Below, piece by piece: positions 1-7,491 of a DNA stretch of 17,351 bases (position 1 is its first letter; each line of letters starts with the position of its first letter). Under the pieces are notes generated by a model. It searched no databases and was not told the origin of the DNA. It saw only the letters and a list, made by a program, of their open reading frames with translations. Made by a program: the position numbers and the translations under genes. This DNA is from CAZLYK01 sp964563495 (GTDB taxonomy: Bacteria; Acidobacteriota; Blastocatellia; RBC074), in the NCBI GenBank assembly GCA_964563495.1, contig CAZLYK010000118.1, positions 1 to 17,351 of the forward strand. Reading direction: 5' to 3'.

Positions 1-36
1 TCGCTGCTCGGAATCGAAACGCCGGAGAAGATGTGA
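1..36 (+). CDS. 3' end of an unidentified CDS (partial)
   Basis: Frame 1 is open from the window edge to a TGA at 34-36 and encodes the C-terminal residues SLLGIETPEKM. This is too short to assign a family. It is supported mainly by position: a CAGGATT palindrome starts two bases after the stop, as palindromes do at the ends of the other genes here. It could be part of an operon with aroF, but that is inference. Confidence 0.4.
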   Translation, partial: SLLGIETPEKM

Positions 37-38
37 GG

Positions 39-142
39 AATAGACAGGATTAACAGGATTTTTGCAGGATTAAACAGGATTAAAGAAAAAGCAGATAATA
101 ATCCTGTTTAATCCTGCAAAAATCCTGTTAATCCTGTCTATT
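39..142. repeat. CAGGATT palindrome, copy 1 (perfect 44-bp arms)
   Basis: The left arm (39-82) and right arm (99-142) are perfect reverse complements over 44 bp around a 16-base A-rich loop. Each arm holds four CAGGATT units (starting at 45, 54, 65 and 75 in the left arm). The copy begins two bases after the stop of the upstream gene and ends 18 bases before the aroF start codon. It could form a long RNA hairpin acting as a terminator or 3'-end protector. No U-run follows the stem, so it is not a textbook intrinsic terminator. Confidence 0.95.
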
Positions 143-160
143 TTCCAAAAGAATAAAAAT

Positions 161-1163
<1,003 letters not shown>

Positions 1164-1180
<17 letters not shown>

Positions 1181-1302
1181 CAGGATTTTTGCAGGATTGA
1201 ACAAGATATTTGAGGAAGGTGTGGCTCGAGTTTACCTTGAGATTTCTTTCCCTAAAAAGTCTTGTTCAATCCTGCAAAAATCCTGTCAATCCTGTCTATT
1301 CC
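1164..1302. repeat. CAGGATT palindrome, copy 2 (perfect 43-bp arms, between convergent genes)
   Basis: The left arm 1164-1206 and right arm 1260-1302 are perfect reverse complements (43 bp) with a 53-base loop. The element sits exactly between the convergent aroF and VWFA genes and contains both stop codons: TGA of aroF at 1178-1180 and TAG of the VWFA gene at 1296-1298 (read on the minus strand). It is suitably placed to be a bidirectional terminator or 3'-end structure. Units read CAGGATTG here, not CAGGATTA as in copy 1, in both arms. Confidence 0.95.
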
Positions 1303-3629
1303 ACCCTGAAATTCACCCGGCGATGAGCCGTCGCCTTATTCGAGCGATCGATGGCCATCAAGCGTAATTCATATTCTCCCGGCTCGAATCCTGCGAGCGA
1401 GACCCGGGCCGCGTATGGGATGCGCAGAAGATCGGCGTTTTCGGGAAGACCGAGCTTCCCCAGAGGAGAAGCGTAGACCAGTTTGCTGCCGGAAAAGACC
1501 TGTGATTGGAGGACCAGATCGGTTGCGCCTTTGTCGGCTCTGGCGTTGTAGACGAAGACCAGGAAATCTATGTTTGAGCCGCTCTTGAATCGTCGTTTGG
1601 CGGTTGACGGTCGGAGCTGATAGCCTTCAGAGGGGGCAGCCGCAGCAGACGGGGCGTTTGCGTTTTGGACGGTGGTGTCTTCCCGGCTTGGTGAGATGAG
1701 GATGCTGCTCAGGGTGAGGTCTTTCCTGGTCAGGTCGGGCACCTCGATCCAGCCCGACGCGCTGCCCATGCGCGCCGTTCCCTCTTCGCGCACGGCGACG
1801 CGGGCTTGATAAAAGCCGGGCTTCATTGTGACCAAACGCCGGTAATTCAATCCGTTACTGATCGCCATTTCCAGGACGTTTGGCTTCAAATTGAAGTTCA
1901 ATTGATCGTTCTGGCTGTGGACTATCTTGCCCTTCTCATCGAAGATCACCGTGGTCAGGTCAAGCGAGTCCAGGTTGAGCCCATTCGACTGCTGAAAATT
2001 CAATGAGGCGGCATCGAGATAGGCATTGATCACCACCGTCGGACCCTGATCCCTGATATCCAGAAATTCGACGACCAGATTTATCGCGACATCGCGGAGC
2101 GGAAAGAGCGAGACCAGTCCTGATCGGATCTGGGCTTCTTTGACGATCAGCGCCTGCCGGGCGGCCTGTTCGGGCGTCTTGTCATTCTTCTTATCTTTCT
2201 GATCGGTGGGCTTTTCAGCCTTCTCGGCGAGGTACCCTTTACGCGTCCGGACCTTCAGTTCGGGCCGGTCGGCGATGCGGACTTCGAGCTTGTGGAAACG
2301 GCCGTCGCGCCGCGATTCGGGCGGTTCATAAGCCAGGACGTAATAGACCTGATTATCGTCGAGGACGCGCTGCAATCCGAGATTGAGATCGTTATTGTTG
2401 AGGACCAGAAAGCCGCCGGTGTCCAGGGCGAGGGCGTTCATGCCGTCGCGGACGGCGTCGATTGAGCCCTGCTCGATCCGCATGCGCACGCCGGGCAGGG
2501 TCGTCTCAACACTCCCGCCACCGCTCTCTGAAGCGCTGCCGCCCGGCGGGGTGGCGATCAATCCGCGAGCGTCGATCGCATAGATGACCACCCCGGATCG
2601 GGTCGCGGCGTCGGTGATCCGGTGCAGATCGAAGGTCTGCGAAGAGCCGGAGCCGCCCAAAAAGAAGCCATCAGAGAGCAGGACGAGCATTTTGCGGCCG
2701 GTCACCGGGCGCAGGCTGCGGATGATGTTGTTCAGCGTCTCAAGCGTGGCCAGGGTGTTGAAACCGTTTTGCGCGACGATCATGCGAGCTTTCGTCCGGG
2801 CCTGTTCCGCGGCGCGCTCGCGCGGAGACGATCCGCCCTGACCCCCCTGGCCGGCCTGGCTGTTGCGCCCGACTTGTGGACCGCCGCCACCACCACCACC
2901 CCCTTGGCCGGCGGCGCGAGTGAAGGTTTGCTCCGACACCATTATCTCCTGGACGGCGAGTTCGATCGCGTCGCGGTCGCCGCGATCGATCAGCTCGGCT
3001 TGGTAATCGGTAATCCGGGGAACATCGAACGGCGTGGTCACGGTGCGAGTTTGCACCGAGAGCCGGTTGATCGCGCGTTCGAGCACCTCACGCTCGCTGG
3101 TGAATTGCTGAAAAAGGCCGATGTTGCCGCTGGTCGTGAAGATTGCGACCTGATCGCCGGCCACCAGTTGCTCTTTGATGAAACGCTGTAGGGTCCGTTT
3201 GGTGATCAACAGGTTTTCAGGGGAGAGGTGAAAATCGTCCACGGCAAGGACGATGTAGCGGCCGGCCGCAGTCTCGGTCGGAACGGTCAAGGTCGAGCGG
3301 TCCGTCGCCGGCCTTCTTTTCTCGGTCGATAACCAGGAGGCCGGTTGGGTCGAACTGCCCGCGGCAAAATGGGTGATCGATTGTTTCTTGCCGTCCTCAA
3401 AGAGTTCGAAGTCCTCACGCCTCAGGCCACGCACCAGGTTGCCCCGCTTGTCGGTGACGACGACATCGATCTGGACCAGCTCGGTCTCGATCCTGAGCAG
3501 GTTCTCCTGCTCTTTCTTCGATCGATCCGTTTGGGCCACCATCGACACACCGATCAGGTTGACGACGATCGCTGCTTTGATCAGCCACCTGGTTGTCTGG
3601 CGAGTTAAGATCAACGGTCTTCCTCTCAT
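1296..3629 (-). CDS. VWFA-related secreted protein of the acidobacterial family
   Basis: A 777-residue exported protein of unknown specific role, matching the VWFA-related family expanded in Acidobacteriota. A hydrophobic signal segment lies at about 15-33. The sequence LVQIDVVVTDKRGNLVRGL (51-69) followed by DFELFEDGKKQ is the typical pre-VWA beta domain. The VWA core starts at YIVLAVDDFHLS (125-136), with the Asp/Ser pattern of a metal-ion adhesion site, and continues to LVLLSDGF (315-322) and GVVIYAIDARGL (346-357). RTRKGYLA (461-468) ends the module as usual for the family. A glycine-rich low-complexity linker occupies about 241-268. The C-terminal 300 residues are beta-rich and unassigned. 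ATG 3629 has no Shine-Dalgarno; an in-frame TTG at 3614 is preceded by AGAGGAAG and could be the real start. The stop lies inside palindrome copy 2. Confidence 0.9.
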   Translation of the reverse strand: MRGRPLILTRQTTRWLIKAAIVVNLIGVSMVAQTDRSKKEQENLLRIETELVQIDVVVTDKRGNLVRGLRREDFELFEDGKKQSITHFAAGSSTQPASWLSTEKRRPATDRSTLTVPTETAAGRYIVLAVDDFHLSPENLLITKRTLQRFIKEQLVAGDQVAIFTTSGNIGLFQQFTSEREVLERAINRLSVQTRTVTTPFDVPRITDYQAELIDRGDRDAIELAVQEIMVSEQTFTRAAGQGGGGGGGGPQVGRNSQAGQGGQGGSSPRERAAEQARTKARMIVAQNGFNTLATLETLNNIIRSLRPVTGRKMLVLLSDGFFLGGSGSSQTFDLHRITDAATRSGVVIYAIDARGLIATPPGGSASESGGGSVETTLPGVRMRIEQGSIDAVRDGMNALALDTGGFLVLNNNDLNLGLQRVLDDNQVYYVLAYEPPESRRDGRFHKLEVRIADRPELKVRTRKGYLAEKAEKPTDQKDKKNDKTPEQAARQALIVKEAQIRSGLVSLFPLRDVAINLVVEFLDIRDQGPTVVINAYLDAASLNFQQSNGLNLDSLDLTTVIFDEKGKIVHSQNDQLNFNLKPNVLEMAISNGLNYRRLVTMKPGFYQARVAVREEGTARMGSASGWIEVPDLTRKDLTLSSILISPSREDTTVQNANAPSAAAAPSEGYQLRPSTAKRRFKSGSNIDFLVFVYNARADKGATDLVLQSQVFSGSKLVYASPLGKLGLPENADLLRIPYAARVSLAGFEPGEYELRLMAIDRSNKATAHRRVNFRVE

Positions 3630-3681
3630 TCAATATTTGAAAATCAGGCTTAACAATTTTAACATTCTCGCCGTTGGGAAC

Positions 3682-3700
3682 GCCGGTTAACAATACCGGC
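3682..3700. promoter_or_regulatory. Small inverted repeat upstream of the VWFA gene
   Basis: GCCGGT at 3682-3687 and ACCGGC at 3695-3700 form a 6-bp inverted repeat with a 7-base AT-rich centre, 53 bases upstream of the VWFA gene start in the divergent spacer shared with the protease gene. It could be an operator or a small hairpin. No convincing -35/-10 pair was found next to it, so a function is only a suggestion. Confidence 0.3.
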
Positions 3701-3772
3701 ATGGGTTTTCTCCGGCTTTTTCGGAACATTTTACCACTTATCCCGGTACAGTTTGACTGGGTGCCGATTAAT

Positions 3773-3852
3773 CTAAATCAGACCAGACAACATTGGGAGA
3801 CTGGTTGTCGTCGCTTCGCGGCGAGTGTCCAAATCTTTTTGGTCTGATTTAG
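3773..3852 (+). promoter_or_regulatory. Long-range stem-loop in the leader of the htrA-like gene
   Basis: CTAAATCAGACCA (3773-3785) is perfectly complementary to TGGTCTGATTTAG (3840-3852), closing a roughly 80-base leader that ends 16 bases before the ATG. Inside are weaker stems (ACAAC with GTTGT, and a GC-rich stem around 3808-3824). The Shine-Dalgarno AAGGAG (3857-3862) lies just outside the stem. A weak TTGACT at 3753 precedes the structure. This could be a structured 5' UTR or an imperfect repeat; it matches no riboswitch class I recognise. Confidence 0.45.
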
Positions 3853-3868
3853 TTAGAAGGAGTGAGCA

Positions 3869-5065
<1,197 letters not shown>

Positions 5066-5088
5066 GCGAAGATGGTGAAGCCCGATCC

Positions 5089-6426
5089 TTACCGGTCGCT
5101 GGACTGATCAGGCTTCTCCTTAATTCCGAAAATGTGATGTTGGCCGCGGATGATCAGCATTTGGTCGGTGATGGCCGGGGTAGCTATCATGACCTCGCCG
5201 ATCGGATTCCGCGCAAGCAACTCAAATGTCGGCCCGGCCTTGATGACGAATACCTCGCCGTCTTCGCCGGCAAAGTAGATCCTGCCGTCCGCGGCGACCG
5301 GCGAAGCGCTGAACGCCGCGCCCCTACCCAACCGCCCGCGAAATCCCGCCTCGCCGGTTTTGGCGTTAAACTGCGTCAGGATTCCCGAGTCGGTGCAAAC
5401 GTAGAGGTGATCGCCATAAACAATCGGTGTGACGACGTGCGGTTTGATGACTGTGCTTTGCCAGGCCAAATATTCGTTGGATTTGACCTCGCCTTTGGCT
5501 CCGGCACGAACGGCGTAAAAATTCAGATTCTCGTTCGAATTGCCACCTCCGAGAAAATACATGCCGTGAGCAGCTACGGGCGTCGGAATTTTCACGTCTG
5601 CGCCATCGGCCAGCCGCCAAAGCTCCTTGCCGGTTAGCGGATCGTAGCCGCGATAAAATCTGGTGCCGCTCGCAACCAGTTCCGCTCCCGCCTTGTTTTC
5701 AATGATCGTCGGTGTGCTCCACGAAGTGTCTTCTTCGCGCGGTGTTCGCCAGAGCTGTTTGCCGTCTTTCAGGTTGAATGCGGCCAGAAATGATTGCCCC
5801 TGCGTATCACACTGGACAATCACCAGGTTTTTGTAGATGACTGGTGAGCTGGCGAAACCCCACTGAAGCCCTTTCGCCTGGCTCCATCCGCCATCCAAAA
5901 CGCCCAGGTCTTGCCGCCAGATGAGCCTTCCCTTTAAGTCAAGGCAGAAGAGACCCTCCGAACCTAATGAGACGACCAGATTTTTGCCGTCGGTCGCCGG
6001 AGTAGAGTTGGCGTGGCTGGCTTTCATATGGCGGCGGACTTTGGGCACGCCTTCGTGAACGGTCTTTTCCCACAGTATCCGCCCCGAGTTTTTGTCCAGA
6101 CAGTAGACGCGCCAGATCTGCTTCGACATATCTTTCGCCGAAGCCGCTGTATCAATCAGCCCGTATTCGAACGGGGTGTTGGCGTCTTCGCTGATGGCGG
6201 TGGTGACAAAGATTTGATCACCCCAGACGATCGGGCTGGAATGGGCTAGACCGGGAATCGGAGTCTTCCAGGCCAGGTTGACTGATTTTTCAGCGTCCCA
6301 GGTGATCGGCGGATTTGTTCCATCGGCTACGCCTGAAGCCTGCCGGCCGCGAAACGACGGCCAGTTTTGAGCGTAAGCCGCCGCCGCCAGCGACAGACAC
6401 AAAAATAGCGATAGCAGAAACTTCAT
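5089..6426 (-). CDS. Secreted PQQ-type beta-propeller repeat protein
   Basis: Encodes 445 residues starting MKFLLSLFLCLSLAAAAYAQ, a clear signal peptide with cleavage expected after AYA. The mature part opens with NWPSFRGRQASG, the usual start of outer-membrane-type PQQ-like propellers, and continues with repeated blade motifs: SPIVWGDQIFVTTA, YCLDKNSGRILWE, FCLDLKGRLIWRQDL, AFNLKDGKQLWRT, GYDPLTGKELWRLADG and QFNAKTGEAGFRG. The frame stays open upstream to 6699, but start 6426 is chosen because of the signal peptide and the AAGGAAG Shine-Dalgarno just upstream. There are no dehydrogenase active-site motifs, so it is likely a scaffold or binding protein of the cell envelope, not a quinoprotein enzyme. 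It is convergent with the protease gene, so a link in envelope protein quality control is conceivable but not shown. Confidence 0.88.
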   Translation of the reverse strand: MKFLLSLFLCLSLAAAAYAQNWPSFRGRQASGVADGTNPPITWDAEKSVNLAWKTPIPGLAHSSPIVWGDQIFVTTAISEDANTPFEYGLIDTAASAKDMSKQIWRVYCLDKNSGRILWEKTVHEGVPKVRRHMKASHANSTPATDGKNLVVSLGSEGLFCLDLKGRLIWRQDLGVLDGGWSQAKGLQWGFASSPVIYKNLVIVQCDTQGQSFLAAFNLKDGKQLWRTPREEDTSWSTPTIIENKAGAELVASGTRFYRGYDPLTGKELWRLADGADVKIPTPVAAHGMYFLGGGNSNENLNFYAVRAGAKGEVKSNEYLAWQSTVIKPHVVTPIVYGDHLYVCTDSGILTQFNAKTGEAGFRGRLGRGAAFSASPVAADGRIYFAGEDGEVFVIKAGPTFELLARNPIGEVMIATPAITDQMLIIRGQHHIFGIKEKPDQSSDR

Positions 6427-6447
6427 GGCTCTTCCTTTTATCGCGGT

Positions 6448-6467
6448 TTCCACTCGAATGAGTGGAA
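6448..6467 (-). promoter_or_regulatory. Inverted repeat in the leader of the PQQ-propeller gene
   Basis: TTCCACTC (6448-6455) and GAGTGGAA (6460-6467) are perfect 8-bp arms around a GAAT centre, 21 bases upstream of the PQQ-propeller start codon. The size and spacing suit a dimeric regulator's operator or a small 5' UTR hairpin. No regulator gene is adjacent, so the role is open. Confidence 0.45.
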
Positions 6468-6488
6468 GATTCGGGCATCGGCCCCAAA

Positions 6489-6673
6489 GGGCAATGGCAT
6501 TTGAATTAAGGTTGTTTGAAGCGCCGTCGGCGCGAAAGATGACAGCCAGGGGCGGCGCGCTGCGCGCTTGCCCCTGGCTCTTGTCTTTTGCCCCTTCGGG
6601 GCAACCGGATCCGTCAACCCTGGATAAACAATTTCTCTGCCTCACATTCGTCCTTAATTCAATGCCATTTCCC
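6489..6673. repeat. Compound palindromic element with imperfect terminal inverted repeats (MITE-like)
   Basis: AATGGCATTTGAATTAAGG at 6493-6511 pairs with CCTTAATTCAATGCCATT at 6652-6669 with a single one-base bulge, and three further G-C pairs lie outside one mismatch. The roughly 140-base interior holds nested hairpins: GCGCC/GGCGC (6521-6533), GCCAGGGGC (6545-6553) with GCCCCTGGC (6570-6578), and TGCCCC-TTC-GGGGCA (6589-6602). It has no ORF. The form suits a non-autonomous miniature element or a structured RNA; no target-site duplication is obvious. Confidence 0.6.
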
Positions 6674-6706
6674 CCAGGAGGGCTGATCAAAATGTCCAAA
6701 CTTCAG

Positions 6707-6744
6707 AGATTTGTGCGACCGCGTCCTCGCGGTCGCACAAATCT
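6707..6744. repeat. Perfect 17-bp hairpin, terminator-like
   Basis: AGATTTGTGCGACCGCG (6707-6723) is perfectly complementary to 6728-6744 around a TCCT loop. It lies 32 bases beyond the stop of the phosphatase-like gene (minus strand), just past the half CAGGATT copy. It could act as a terminator in both directions, though no T-run follows. It does not share sequence with the CAGGATT family. Confidence 0.7.
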
Positions 6745-6757
6745 GAAAATCGCTATC

Positions 6758-6771
6758 ATCCTGTCTATTTT
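6758..6771. repeat. CAGGATT palindrome, half copy
   Basis: On the minus strand this reads AAAATAGACAGGAT, the conserved outer edge of the CAGGATT element. It starts four bases after the TGA (6776-6778) of the phosphatase-like gene. The rest of the arm and the partner arm are absent, and the next palindrome (6707-6744) is of another type. Its position beside a stop codon fits the other copies, which supports calling so short a match. Confidence 0.65.
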
Positions 6772-6775
6772 CTTC

Positions 6776-7423
6776 TCACTTCTTTCTGTTCTTCTCGATG
6801 TAGCCTTTGGCGAATTCGATCAAATGCGCCTGGTTGCGCAGGCCAATCTTGTTTGCTTCTTCCAACGCTTTGTCGAATTCCCAGCCGTCCCGAAGGACGC
6901 GGCGGATCATCCAGAATGCACCGACACGAATGGCCGCCGCACAATGGATGAAGACCGGGGCGTTCTTCAGTTGTTCGTCGGTAATTTTGAGAAAATCGTC
7001 GGCGTCTTCCGGTTGCGGCTCGCGGTAAACGACCGGGATGTTGAAGTAATTCAGGCCGAGCTCTTTCAGCTTGGCCGCTTCACGTTCGCCGTTATGTTCG
7101 CTGTGCGGGCGCAGATTGATGACGACTTTGACGCCTTCTTCCTTGAGCTTTGAGAGATGTTCCAGCGTCGGCTGGCCGCCGGTCCAAACCTGATCGTTCA
7201 ACTTGAGGAAGCGGGGAATAGCCGTCAGTTCGCTCATGGCCGGAGTCTTTTCGACCATCGCCATATTGCAAACCGGGCAACTGCCCGGCTCGTCGTGGAT
7301 TTCGCCGTCGTGGCTGCAACCACAGGGCGGGCAGACATACTGCTTCCTGTCTTGGGCGGTCACGCCATACGCCAGCGTCACCAGCCCAAACGAACTTGCG
7401 ACAACAAACTCTCTTCTTTTCAT
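6776..7423 (-). CDS. Secreted heavy-metal-binding domain fused to a DSP/DUF442-like phosphatase domain
   Basis: A 215-residue protein beginning MKRREFVVASSFGLVTLAYG, a signal segment with a twin-arginine look (RREFVV), so export through Tat is possible. Residues about 29-56 hold five cysteines (31, 34, 36, 49, 52) in YVCPPCGCS...GSCPVCNMAM, resembling the heavy-metal-binding domain seen in copper-handling proteins. Residues about 67-212 resemble the tyrosine/dual-specificity phosphatase-like DUF442/BLH group: VWTGGQPT (79-86), VVINLRPHSEH (100-110) and HCAAAIRVGAFWM (160-172). The loop is C-x4-R (Cys161, Arg166), not the classical C-x5-R, and lacks the usual glycine, so catalysis is uncertain. 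The start has GAGGAG four bases upstream. It lies downstream of the ADOP gene on the same strand, separated by a strong hairpin. Confidence 0.8.
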   Translation of the reverse strand: MKRREFVVASSFGLVTLAYGVTAQDRKQYVCPPCGCSHDGEIHDEPGSCPVCNMAMVEKTPAMSELTAIPRFLKLNDQVWTGGQPTLEHLSKLKEEGVKVVINLRPHSEHNGEREAAKLKELGLNYFNIPVVYREPQPEDADDFLKITDEQLKNAPVFIHCAAAIRVGAFWMIRRVLRDGWEFDKALEEANKIGLRNQAHLIEFAKGYIEKNRKK

Positions 7424-7434
7424 AATTCTCCTCT

Positions 7435-7472
7435 GCCATTACTCCCGAGCGCTTGCGCTCGGGAGTAATGGC
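7435..7472. repeat. Perfect 18-bp palindrome between the ADOP and phosphatase-like genes
   Basis: GCCATTACTCCCGAGCGC (7435-7452) is perfectly complementary to 7455-7472 with only TT between the arms, giving a very stable GC-rich hairpin. It begins 19 bases after the ADOP stop and ends 3 bases before the GAGGAG ribosome-binding site of the next gene (minus-strand order). It could terminate or attenuate transcription, protect the upstream mRNA, or insulate the next gene. No T-run is present. Confidence 0.8.
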
Positions 7473-7491
7473 GATCGTTGTTAATTGCCCT

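Larger units (their letters stand above)
6427..6775. other. Palindrome-rich intergenic spacer without a gene
   Basis: This 349-base spacer between the phosphatase-like gene and the PQQ-propeller gene (both minus strand) has no credible ORF. An apparent reading frame on the plus strand is a shadow spanning two minus-strand genes. It holds, in order, an 8-bp inverted repeat (6448-6467), a compound palindromic element (6489-6673), a 17-bp perfect hairpin (6707-6744) and a half copy of the CAGGATT palindrome (6758-6771). Confidence 0.8.

Noticed and set aside
39..142. CRISPR-like array from repeated CAGGATT units
   Set aside because: Units are about 10 bases with no unique spacers, and the whole is a palindrome; no cas genes are present.
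5066..5088. A terminator between the convergent htrA-like and PQQ-propeller genes
   Set aside because: The 23-base gap holds no stem or T-run, and no CAGGATT element is present.
6619..6632. CTGGATAAACAATT as a remnant arm of the half CAGGATT copy
   Set aside because: The resemblance to copy 6 is short and imperfect and the location is inside another element; chance is likely.
6427..6699. Upstream extension of the PQQ-propeller reading frame by 91 codons
   Set aside because: The extension is encoded by the palindromic element; the signal peptide and Shine-Dalgarno place the start at 6426.
6425..7153. Plus-strand open frame of 242 codons across the palindrome-rich spacer
   Set aside because: It runs antisense to the PQQ-propeller start and the phosphatase-like gene, and its middle is repeat sequence.
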